Below are positions 43,573-50,853 of a DNA stretch of 64,000 nucleotides, piece after piece. The stretch lies in the NCBI RefSeq assembly GCF_020711235.1, contig NZ_JAJFAV010000006.1, positions 124,001 through 188,000 on the forward strand. Reading direction: 5' to 3'. The notes beneath the pieces are model-generated. The model was not told where the DNA came from, searched no databases, and saw nothing but the letters and a program-made list of their open reading frames with translations. The DNA is from Hymenobacter sp. 15J16-1T3B. Lineage in GTDB: Bacteria > Bacteroidota > Bacteroidia > Cytophagales > Hymenobacteraceae. A program made the position numbers and the translations under genes. How positions within the stretch are numbered: position 1 is the stretch's first letter; each line of letters begins with the position of its first letter.

Positions 43573-43752
43573 GTCACCCTGAGCGAAGGACCTTCCTCGC
43601 ATCTGGCACCGCCGTTGCTGACGAAGTGCCGGCTTTTTTCTGCTGTTGAAAGCCCAAGCGCAGCCCCGCCGCCCGGATGATAGGGAGCTGGGGCTGCGCT
43701 TGGTAGTTGGTGCGGGGTGCGAGCAAGGTTCTTCGCTCAGGCTCAGGATAAC
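43573..43752. repeat. Palindromic intergenic repeat, copy C (~180 bp)
   Basis: GCGAAGGACCTTCCTCGCA at the left mirrors GGTGCGAGCAAGGTTCTTCGC at the right; ends GTCACCCTGAG and CTCAGGATAAC. The core is AAGCGCAGCCCC paired with GGGGCTGCGCTT, a matched change compared with copies A and B. It lies between the HxlR gene and the S9 peptidase. Confidence 0.85.
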
Positions 43753-43778
43753 GGGCTGGGTTTGACCTGCCGCAACAA

Positions 43779-43811
43779 AAAAGCCCCGCATCGACTAGAT
43801 GCGGGGCTTTT
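43779..43811 (-). terminator. Intrinsic terminator of the S9 peptidase gene
   Basis: AAAAGCCCCGCATC (43779-43792) pairs with GATGCGGGGCTTTT (43798-43811) around GACTA, with T-runs on both strands. Confidence 0.85.
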
Positions 43812-43831
43812 GCTGTAAAGGTGCAAGCCGC

Positions 43832-46264
43832 TTAGTTCGCCGCGGCCGTGGCCGGCGACTTCACATACTTGTCGAGCCAGGCGTTCATTTCCCAGAGCAT
43901 GTGCAGCACGTTCTCGCGGGCGGCGTAGCCGTGCGACTCGTAAGGCAACACCACGTAGCGGGCGGTGGCGCCGTGGCCCTTCAGGGCGTTATAAAACCGC
44001 TCGCTCTGAATGGGGAACGTGCCTGAGTTGTTGTCCAGTTCGCCGTGAATCAGCAGAATCGGCGTCTTGATTTTGTCGGCGTAGTTAAACGGCGACATGG
44101 CGTTGTACACCTCCGGGGCCTGCCAGTAGGTGCGCTCCTCGCCCTGGAAGCCGAAGGGCGTCAGGGTGCGGTTGTAGGCGCCGCTGCGGGCAATGCCGGC
44201 CTTGAACAGGGTGGAATGCGCCAGCAGGTTGGCCGTCATGAAGGCCCCGTAGGAGTGGCCCATTACCGCCACGCGGCTGGGGTCCACCACGCCCAGGCGC
44301 TTGCCTTCGTCGATGGCGGCTTTGGCGCTGCTCACCAGCTGCTCCACGTAAGTATCGTTGGGCTGCTTGTCGCCCTCACCCACTATCGGAATGCTGGCGC
44401 CCTGCAGCACGGCGTAACCCTGCGTCACCCAGAAAATGGGCGAGCCGTAGCCCACGCGCGTGAAAGCGTAGGGCGAGCCCGACACCTGCCCGGCGTTTTT
44501 CTTATCCTTGAACTCCACCGGGTACGCTTCCATCAGCGTGGGTAGTGGGCCGTCGGTGGCCTTGTAGTTGGGCGGCAGGTAGAGGTTGGCCGTCAGCTCC
44601 ACGCCGTCGGCGCGCTTGTAGCGCAGCACCTGCTTCTTGAAGGCGCCGCCAAACGCCGCGTAGGGGTTGGCAAACTTGGTAATGGGCGTGAGCTTGCCGC
44701 TCTTGTCGCGCACGTAGTAGTTCGGGTTCTGGTCGATGGCCTCGCGGCGCGTGAGCAGCCGGTGCTTGTCGGCGTCGAGGATGGCCAGGGGTACTTCGTA
44801 GAACGGAGCCTCCGAGCGCCACCACCGGGTCGCTTTCTTGGTGGCTAGGTCCAGCTCATCCACGAAGGGCCGGTCGCCCTCGGGCGAGGCGCCCTGCCCC
44901 AGGAAGTAGATGGTTTTGTTGCCGGCGTCGGTCAGGAGCACCGGTTTGCCCTGGGCATTGCGGCGGGTATAGGCCGTGCCCGGGTTGCTGTACTTGTCCT
45001 GCGACGAGCGGTCGAAGAGCACCTGCAGCGAGGGCAGCGCACCCGGCGTCACGCGCCAGGTCACTTCCTTGCGGTCGGCCCAGCGCGAGCCGTACACCAG
45101 CGCCACCGAGTTGTTGCCCCAGCTTACGCCGTCGTAGCGCAGCGGCAGGGCCGCAAATTCCTCGGGCGTGCCCATGAAAGGCGCCGTGAGGGTAAACATC
45201 TTGTCGCGGATGGGCGCCTCCGTTTTGGGGTCCCCGCCGTCCTGGGCCTCGGTCCAGAACAGGGTGGCGGGCACGTCGGCGCGCCAGCCGTGCTCCCGCT
45301 GCCCGGTGGGCACGGCATCGAAAGCCGTGGGCACTTCGTCGGCCAAGGGCAGGTCAGCCAGGGTTTTTACCGGGTCGCCGGTGGCCACGTCGTACACTTC
45401 CACCTTCAGCGGAAAGCCGCTTACCGGCAGGGTGTAAGAGAAAGGCCGGTGGCGCGTCTTCACCAGCAAATACTTGCCGTTGGGCGAGGGCACCGCGGAC
45501 TGAATCAGGCCAGGCTGGCTGATGGGTTGCAGCTTGCCGTCGAGCGTCACTCTCACCATCTGGGAGGTGGCGTAAAACTCCAACAGCCGCTCGTCGGTGG
45601 GGTTGCGGAGCAGGTCTTGGTAAGTGCGGGCGCCGGTTTTGCGGCCCACGTTTTCCTGCACAGCCGGGCCGGTGGGGGCCGCCGTGGTGCTCGGGGCCGC
45701 GCCGCGGCCGGCCACCAAGGCCCGCACGATGAGCGTCTGGTTGTCGGACAGCCACTCGAAGGGCGTGCCGAACACCGCATTCAGCGAAACGCCCGCCACG
45801 CGCCGGGCCATGAAGTTGTTCAAATCCACCACCCACAGCTCGGTGCGGCCTTCGGCGCCGGCGTTGTTGGCAATGGTCAGGGCCAGCTTGCTATTGTCGG
45901 GCGACCACACCGCGTCGCTGATCAGGGTGGGCTGGGGCAGGTTGAGCACGGCCATGTCCTTGCCGTCTTCGAGGCGGCGCAGCATCAAGCCGGTGGCGTA
46001 GCTCTGCCGGCTGGGCGCGTTCAGGCGCGGGTTGATGCGCATGCCGGCCAGGCGCAGCTCGGGTTGGGCCAGTTCGGCCACCGTGGGCATGGCCTGCACT
46101 GCCAGCAGGGCCATCCACTTGCCATCCGACGAGAGGCTGATGCGCGGGGTAAGCGGCGCGTCGACGAGGTCGGCAATGGCTCTGGGGGGCGTGCGGTAGC
46201 CCACGTCCTGGGCTTGGGCCAGCGTGGTGAGGCTAAGCAGCCCCGCGAGTAGCAGTTGTTTCAT
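43832..46264 (-). CDS. S9-family prolyl-oligopeptidase-type peptidase, secreted
   Basis: An 810-residue exported serine peptidase of clan SC. Start at ATG 46264; signal peptide ends at LAQAQDVG. An N-terminal beta-propeller gate (about 35-545: e.g. DAVWSPDNSKLALTIANNAG, QSAVPSPNGKYLLVKTRHRP) precedes an alpha/beta-hydrolase domain with the triad Ser671 (GHSYGAF), Asp744 (HGELDNNSG) and His778 (PYESHGY). The HGELDNNSGT and ALKGHGA pattern fits the bacterial glutamyl/alanyl dipeptidase-like S9 group; exact specificity is not decidable. It has its own promoter: TATCTTTG on the minus strand at 46308-46301. It closes with the terminator at 43779. Confidence 0.94.
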   Translation of the reverse strand: MKQLLLAGLLSLTTLAQAQDVGYRTPPRAIADLVDAPLTPRISLSSDGKWMALLAVQAMPTVAELAQPELRLAGMRINPRLNAPSRQSYATGLMLRRLEDGKDMAVLNLPQPTLISDAVWSPDNSKLALTIANNAGAEGRTELWVVDLNNFMARRVAGVSLNAVFGTPFEWLSDNQTLIVRALVAGRGAAPSTTAAPTGPAVQENVGRKTGARTYQDLLRNPTDERLLEFYATSQMVRVTLDGKLQPISQPGLIQSAVPSPNGKYLLVKTRHRPFSYTLPVSGFPLKVEVYDVATGDPVKTLADLPLADEVPTAFDAVPTGQREHGWRADVPATLFWTEAQDGGDPKTEAPIRDKMFTLTAPFMGTPEEFAALPLRYDGVSWGNNSVALVYGSRWADRKEVTWRVTPGALPSLQVLFDRSSQDKYSNPGTAYTRRNAQGKPVLLTDAGNKTIYFLGQGASPEGDRPFVDELDLATKKATRWWRSEAPFYEVPLAILDADKHRLLTRREAIDQNPNYYVRDKSGKLTPITKFANPYAAFGGAFKKQVLRYKRADGVELTANLYLPPNYKATDGPLPTLMEAYPVEFKDKKNAGQVSGSPYAFTRVGYGSPIFWVTQGYAVLQGASIPIVGEGDKQPNDTYVEQLVSSAKAAIDEGKRLGVVDPSRVAVMGHSYGAFMTANLLAHSTLFKAGIARSGAYNRTLTPFGFQGEERTYWQAPEVYNAMSPFNYADKIKTPILLIHGELDNNSGTFPIQSERFYNALKGHGATARYVVLPYESHGYAARENVLHMLWEMNAWLDKYVKSPATAAAN

Positions 46265-46300
46265 GCACTAGTAGTAAGCGAAAACCAGAAAGCGGCACCA

Positions 46301-46308
46301 CAAAGATA
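46301..46308 (-). promoter_or_regulatory. -7 box TATCTTTG of the S9 peptidase
   Basis: Exact match to TAnnTTTG on the minus strand, about 37 bp before ATG 46264. A TTG about 16 bp further upstream could be the -33 element. Confidence 0.6.
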
Positions 46309-46491
46309 CTACTGTTGCAAGCAGCAATGCCAGATCGTTTATTGTGATATACGGCTAATACTTTGGCTATTTACTGTTTGTTAAGCGGAATAGAATCCAC
46401 TAAATAGCTTGAATTTCAGAGAAGAAGTAATAGTAGGAGGGTAGAAGCAACGGAATTTTGAATAGGACTTAAGTACTGCTTCGCTTTTTGT

Positions 46492-47163
46492 TTAAAACCG
46501 GACGCCTAGCTTAAATCCAACCGGGAAGTAGAGGCCCTGCGCGCCGTAATCGAGCATGGAAGTGCGGTAGCGACTAGTGGGCAGCGCCGAGCGGGAACGG
46601 GCGTGCCGCCAGCCCATACCGGCGTAGAAATCCAGCACCAGCGGGCCTAGTTCCAGCGGGCCTTGGTAGCCGGCCAGCGCGCAGGCCCCGTAGCGCGTGA
46701 TGGTTTCGGTGTAAGGCAGCAGCGCCGGCACCAGCAGGGGCAGCTCGTCGGGGCGGGTGTACTCAATCCACCCGCTTTCCTGAAAGTTCAACCGGAAACG
46801 CTGCACGTGCGGCCCGGCCGCCAGGTAAAAGCCCGATTGCAGCTCCGCATTGCGCCCCGGGAAGTAGAGCCGGGGCAGCAACTCGGCGCCAAAGCCGCGC
46901 ACCCGCTCGCCGGGCTGCACCTCGCGCCGAACTGTAATGCCCGTCACGGTACCGCGGTAATATTGCGCCGTCAGGCCCAGGCTGTAGCGCGGGTGCGCCC
47001 GCCAGAGCTTTTCGGCTTCGAGGTGGTAGCCGCGGGCCAGGGGCTGAAACACGTTGGCCTTCACCACCCACGACGGGGGCGTTTGGGCCACGGCTACCGG
47101 AGGCACCAGCAGCGCCGCCCACGTGCCCCAAGCACGGCAACCGGTGGCGAGGGCCGTACGCAT
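46492..47163 (-). CDS. Outer-membrane beta-barrel-like protein
   Basis: A 223-residue exported protein from ATG at 47163 (MRTALATGCRAWGTWAALLVPPVAVAQ signal peptide). The mature part has repeated strand-like segments: SWVVKANVFQPLARGYHLEAEKLWRAHPRYSLGLTAQYYRG, VRGFGAELLPRLYFPGRNAELQSGFYLAAGPHVQRFRLNF and a terminal GLYFPVGFKLGVRF ending in an aromatic residue, as in outer-membrane barrels. It resembles small outer-membrane proteins of about eight strands with no known ligand. Its ATG overlaps the upstream stop (TGATG), so it is translationally coupled to the propeller lipoprotein before it. Confidence 0.75.
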   Translation of the reverse strand: MRTALATGCRAWGTWAALLVPPVAVAQTPPSWVVKANVFQPLARGYHLEAEKLWRAHPRYSLGLTAQYYRGTVTGITVRREVQPGERVRGFGAELLPRLYFPGRNAELQSGFYLAAGPHVQRFRLNFQESGWIEYTRPDELPLLVPALLPYTETITRYGACALAGYQGPLELGPLVLDFYAGMGWRHARSRSALPTSRYRTSMLDYGAQGLYFPVGFKLGVRF

Positions 47164-47930
47164 CAGGGGCGCGGAACCACGGGAATCACGCTCAGCACGC
47201 GCAGGCTGCGGCCGCGGGCATCGTACCGGCATTGGTACAGCCCGTTTTTGCCGGTGAGCAGCAGGCCGGCCGGCGTGGTCGTCGCTTCGTAGGCGTCCGC
47301 CTGAAACGCATCTAGCTGCGTAAGGGCCGGCGGGGCGCTCAGGTCAAACACTTTCAGACCCTCGTCGCACACCATGAGGTAGGACGAGTCGATTGCCAAA
47401 CCGTACGGGTGCGTCAGGGGATAGGTGCGCGCCAGCGTTGGGCGCGCCGGATCGACCAAGTCGACCACCTGCAGTTGGTTAGCTGCGGACCCGCAGGCCC
47501 GGTCTTGGCGCGTGGTCAGGTAGGCCCAGCGGCCGTGTACCACCAGCGGGTCGCAGCTGGCGGCCTGCGCGTAATAGCCCACGCGCTGCGGCTGCAGCGG
47601 CTGCGATATGTCGTAGAGATACATGCCCGCGGAGGTGCCTACGAAGAGAGAACTGCCGACGGGATAAATGGTTTCGATGGAGTAATTCAGTCCCAGGGAC
47701 TGCACCGGCACGGGCAGACCGGTACTGCTCGCGTTCAGGTCAAACACGCGCAGCCACCCCCCATCGATGACGTACATGGCGTCGCCGACGGTGGCAAAGC
47801 GGGCCCGGGCGCCGGTGAGGCCGATGGCGTTGACGGTGGGGCCGTAGTCGGCGCTGGTGCAGCCGCTGAGCAGCCCCAGCGCCAGCAAGGCGAACCAACA
47901 ACGGCGGCCGAAGGTGGAAACGTGCTTCAT
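47163..47930 (-). CDS. LVIVD-repeat beta-propeller lipoprotein (255 residues)
   Basis: A 255-residue lipoprotein from ATG at 47930: signal with LLSGC (Cys about residue 22). The body is a propeller of LVIVD-type repeats: GDAMYVIDGGWLRVFDLNAS, VGTSAGMYLYDISQPLQPQRVGYYAQ, GRWAYLTTRQDRACGSAANQLQVVDLVDPARPTLA, DSSYLMVCDEGLKVFDLSAPPALTQLD. Such repeats occur in surface proteins of unknown ligand. It starts 7 bp after the upstream lipoprotein stop and its TGA overlaps the ATG of the barrel gene downstream, so the three make one operon. Together they look like a small surface complex (inference). Confidence 0.8.
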   Translation of the reverse strand: MKHVSTFGRRCWFALLALGLLSGCTSADYGPTVNAIGLTGARARFATVGDAMYVIDGGWLRVFDLNASSTGLPVPVQSLGLNYSIETIYPVGSSLFVGTSAGMYLYDISQPLQPQRVGYYAQAASCDPLVVHGRWAYLTTRQDRACGSAANQLQVVDLVDPARPTLARTYPLTHPYGLAIDSSYLMVCDEGLKVFDLSAPPALTQLDAFQADAYEATTTPAGLLLTGKNGLYQCRYDARGRSLRVLSVIPVVPRP

Positions 47931-47937
47931 GGCCGGA

Positions 47938-48450
47938 CTACTGTACTTTTTGCCAGCCCACCACCACGGCGTCGGGCGGCCGGTTTTCGGCCCGGTAGCC
48001 GGGCTCGATGCTCGCCGTTTCGGGCAGGGGTAGCTCCGGAAATACGTTACGCACCCGGCCGAGCACGCGGGCATTGGCCGGGTCGCTCAGGTCGACGGTC
48101 ACCAAGTCCACGGCGTTATCGGCGTAGAGCACCGTTCCGTGCATGGCCACGTCGAGCGAGCCGGGCACGCGCAGAAACCCTACGTTGCGCGGGTGGGCCG
48201 GGTCGTGGTTGTCGAGGATGTGCAGGCCTTCGTACTGCTCGTTGACGAGCAGGTAGCTGCCCTGCGAATAGATTTTGCCCGGCACTTGCACGTCGCGCGG
48301 GGGCAGCAACGCCACGGCCTGCTCCAGGGTGGCGCGCGTCATGAGCAGCGGGCGGTAAACGGGCAACGACTTGGGTTCGTCCTGCTGCACGTAACAACCC
48401 GGCAGCAGCAGCAAGGCGCAGCAGGTCAGCAAAACGGAAAATGTAGACAT
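47938..48450 (-). CDS. LVIVD-repeat lipoprotein (170 residues)
   Basis: A 170-residue lipoprotein from ATG at 48450: signal MSTFSVLLTCCALLLLPGC with lipobox LPGC (Cys about 19). Repeat-like segments GSYLLVNEQYEGLHILDNHDPAHPRNVGFLRVPGSL and GTVLYADNAVDLVTVDLSDPANARVLGRV are half a propeller, fewer than in the next gene, so it may be a partial propeller or may assemble with the next protein. It is the first gene of a three-gene unit (170, 255 and 223 residues). Confidence 0.75.
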   Translation of the reverse strand: MSTFSVLLTCCALLLLPGCYVQQDEPKSLPVYRPLLMTRATLEQAVALLPPRDVQVPGKIYSQGSYLLVNEQYEGLHILDNHDPAHPRNVGFLRVPGSLDVAMHGTVLYADNAVDLVTVDLSDPANARVLGRVRNVFPELPLPETASIEPGYRAENRPPDAVVVGWQKVQ

Positions 48451-48845
48451 AGGCGGAAGCGCGCCCGCGGCACTTGAGCTGATCGACTGCGGGCGTAGGC
48501 AGGAGCCGACGCGGCGCGCAAAAGTTGCAAGCTCGGTTTCGGCCGCCGCAAAAATACACCAGCCGCAGGACGCCGCGCACGGAATGAGGCCGCTAGCGGA
48601 GGAGGCGGAAAAGTAAAAAGCCCCTCCGTACCGGCGGAGGGGCTTGCTCTTGCAGCTAAATAAGTCACGAATTGACTAACGGTCGGGGCTGCTGGCGGCG
48701 ACGAACGGGTAGCAGTGAATTTGGGGTAGAAAACGAGCTGGTAGCGGCTTGATGATGACAAAGTAACGGCTCCGGCGCGTCGTGGTCAATCCGTGGAGGC
48801 ACGGGTTTTTGACATGGGGCTAGCACGGATAAACATAGAACAATG
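48451..48845. other. Intergenic region between two leftward genes
   Basis: About 395 bp with the terminator of the serine hydrolase (48617-48644) and, to its left, the promoter side of the lipoprotein operon. No supported gene. Confidence 0.5.
48617..48644 (-). terminator. Intrinsic terminator of the serine hydrolase gene
   Basis: AAGCCCCTCCG (48617-48627) pairs with CGGAGGGGCTT (48634-48644). On the minus strand it is followed by a T-run. Confidence 0.8.
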
Positions 48846-50174
48846 CTAATGCAATACGCGGCTTGAGCCAAGCATTTGGCCTTGTCCGTCAACGGCTTGC
48901 AGATAATAGCTTCCGGCGGGCAGGCCGCGCAGCGATAGGGGCTGGTACGGAGCCTGCCCCGTAGCCGAGCGCACGCAACGCCCCAGCACGTTGTACAAAC
49001 GCAGCTGGACGCGGCCCCAAGCGGCGTCCAGAGGCACGGTCAGCTCGTCGGCGGCGGGCACGGGGTACGGCGCCAAGGGCGCCGGATGCGCCGGCACGGC
49101 TGCGGCGCTGGGCCGGCACTGCACAGTGGCCATCAGCCGGCGCCACAGCTCGGTGTCGAAGGACGACAGCGCCAGCTTGGGCTGCCCGGCCGACTGGCCC
49201 AGGCGCACGGCCACCAAACCCAGGCTCGGCACCACGTAGATTTTCTGGTCGTTTTTGCCCAGGGCCATGAGCATGTCGGCCGGGGCGGTGGGTACCAGCG
49301 GCCCGGGCAGCACCAGCTGCGACTGGGGCAGCATGTAGCTCGACTGCCCGTTGAGCCACCAGAGGTAGCCGTAGCTGCGGTTGAGCGGCTGCGAGGGCGT
49401 GGTCATCTGGCGGAAATAGGTCGTATCGCGCAGCACGGCGGTGCCGTTCCAGTTGCCGCGGGCCAGCACGAGCAGGCCGAAGCGGGCCGCGTCGCGCAGG
49501 CGGCTGTAGTACACGTCGTTGACCCAGGCCCCGCTCATGCCGATGACGTTGCCGATTTTCTGGTTGGTGTACTGGTTCATGCTCAGGCCCGAGGCGGCGG
49601 CCAGCAGGGGCTGCAGCTTGCGGTAGGCCCCGGTGTGGTAGGCCCAGCGGGTGCCGGCGTCGGTTTGGTAGAGCAGGCAGGCGGCCTGGGTGCTTTCGTT
49701 GTCGCAGGGCGCGGGCGGGGTGTCGTCGAGGCCGGAGGTCATGGTGAGCAGGTGGCGCACCGTGATGAGCCGCTCTTTGCCGGCCGGCGCCGAGGTCCAG
49801 CCCCGGCCGAGGAAGCGCGAAGCTGAATCCGAGAGGCTTAACAGGCCGTCCTGCCGAGCCACGCCGACCAGCGTGGCGGTGAGCGACTTGCCGGCCGAGG
49901 CCCAGTACCAGAGCGAGTCGCGGGTGAAGCTGCCGTAGTACTGCTCCACCACCAAGCGGCCGTCTTTCAAGACGATGAAGCCCTTGGTGTGCTGGCGGCC
50001 AAGGTAGTTGAGCAGGGTATCCAGCTGGGGCTGGCACCAGCCCAGGCTCTGGGGAGGGGTGCTGGCCCAGGTGGTGCCGGTCGTCGGCGGAAAGTACAGC
50101 GGCGTTTGGGCGCGGCCGGTTGACGTTAGCAGCAGGAACAGCAGCAGGGCGGCGTAGCGTAGCACAGGGTTCAT
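48846..50174 (-). CDS. Beta-lactamase-like serine hydrolase with T9SS sorting domain
   Basis: A 442-residue exported protein of the class C beta-lactamase/D-peptidase family. Start at ATG 50174; signal peptide ends at GRAQTPL. The SxxK motif is in YWASAGKSLTATLVG (about 94-97). The usual Y-x-N appears as YHT in RWAYHTGAYRKL, so the third residue is altered. LLTMTSGL and LVLARGNWNG match family turns. The last about 80 residues (VPLDAAWGRVQLRLYNVLGRCVRS..LRGLPAGSYYLQAVDG) are a T9SS sorting domain. Likely an esterase or peptidase outside the cell, with altered specificity. It is divergent from the OhrR-type regulator. Confidence 0.88.
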   Translation of the reverse strand: MNPVLRYAALLLFLLLTSTGRAQTPLYFPPTTGTTWASTPPQSLGWCQPQLDTLLNYLGRQHTKGFIVLKDGRLVVEQYYGSFTRDSLWYWASAGKSLTATLVGVARQDGLLSLSDSASRFLGRGWTSAPAGKERLITVRHLLTMTSGLDDTPPAPCDNESTQAACLLYQTDAGTRWAYHTGAYRKLQPLLAAASGLSMNQYTNQKIGNVIGMSGAWVNDVYYSRLRDAARFGLLVLARGNWNGTAVLRDTTYFRQMTTPSQPLNRSYGYLWWLNGQSSYMLPQSQLVLPGPLVPTAPADMLMALGKNDQKIYVVPSLGLVAVRLGQSAGQPKLALSSFDTELWRRLMATVQCRPSAAAVPAHPAPLAPYPVPAADELTVPLDAAWGRVQLRLYNVLGRCVRSATGQAPYQPLSLRGLPAGSYYLQAVDGQGQMLGSSRVLH

Positions 50175-50282
50175 AGGACGGCAATTTGCGGCTTAGAGCC
50201 GCGGCAGCCGCGCTGGTTTAGCGGCTATAGTACATTTTGAATATAAAAGGCCCGTCCGGCAGCCCAATTGGATACCAAGTGA

Positions 50283-50309
50283 ATCAAATTGCCCGCAATT
50301 AAATTTGAT
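50283..50309. promoter_or_regulatory. MarR-type inverted repeat over the OhrR-type promoter
   Basis: ATCAAATT (50283-50290) and AATTTGAT (50302-50309) are exact inverted arms. The -7 box TAAATTTG (50300-50307) lies inside the right arm, so binding would block transcription of the regulator itself. Confidence 0.6.
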
Positions 50310-50337
50310 GGTTACTTTCATTGTCACGCCCCTCGAC

Positions 50338-50778
50338 ATGTCCAAGCCCACGCCCAACCCGCTGCTGCAGCTGGAAAATCAGCTCTGCTTTCCCCTGTAT
50401 GCTGCGTCGCGGCTGTTCACCAAGGCCTACCAGCCGCTGCTGCAGGAGCTGGAGCTGACGTATCCACAGTACTTGGTGCTGCTGCTGCTGTGGGAGCACG
50501 GCGAACTGACGGTAAAAGAACTGGGCGAGCGGCTGCTGCTCGATTCGGGCACCCTCACGCCCTTGCTGAAGCGGCTGGAGCAGCGGGCCCTGGTGAGCCG
50601 CCGCCGCGACCCGCGCGACGAGCGTTCGGTCGTTATCGGGCTACTGCCGGCCGGGCAGGCCCTACAGGAAAAGGCGCTCTGCATTCCGGCGGCCCTGCAG
50701 ACGCGCCTGCAGCTGAGCCCGGAAGAGTTTGAGGCCTTGCGCGCCCAGCTGAAGCAGCTGGTGGCGCAACTGTCGTAG
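50338..50778 (+). CDS. ohrR: MarR-family peroxide-sensing regulator, OhrR type
   Basis: A 146-residue winged-helix repressor of the MarR family. ATG at 50338 is chosen because the -7 box at 50300-50307 would place the transcript start near 50314, after the ATG at 50308. The OhrR N-terminal pattern LENQLCFPLYAASRLFTKAYQPLL carries Cys17, the peroxide-reactive position, and a second cysteine Cys115 (EKALCIP) suggests a two-cysteine OhrR. The winged helix has VKELGERLLLDSGTLTPLLKRLEQRALVSRRRDPRDERSVVIGL. It likely represses the ohr gene 2 kb downstream and itself; a palindrome with different sequence sits at the ohr promoter. Confidence 0.9.
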   Translation: MSKPTPNPLLQLENQLCFPLYAASRLFTKAYQPLLQELELTYPQYLVLLLLWEHGELTVKELGERLLLDSGTLTPLLKRLEQRALVSRRRDPRDERSVVIGLLPAGQALQEKALCIPAALQTRLQLSPEEFEALRAQLKQLVAQLS

Positions 50779-50853
50779 CGGCGCGGCCCGCCATAACCTC
50801 AGGGCTTTTGAGTAGTTTGCCGCCCGTTTTTCTACTCTGCACTAGTCAGTCTA

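Noticed and set aside
48665-48892. 75-codon minus frame with a hydrophobic stretch after the serine hydrolase
   Set aside because: It overlaps the 3' end of the serine hydrolase and its start lies inside that gene; the downstream terminator is accounted for by the hydrolase.
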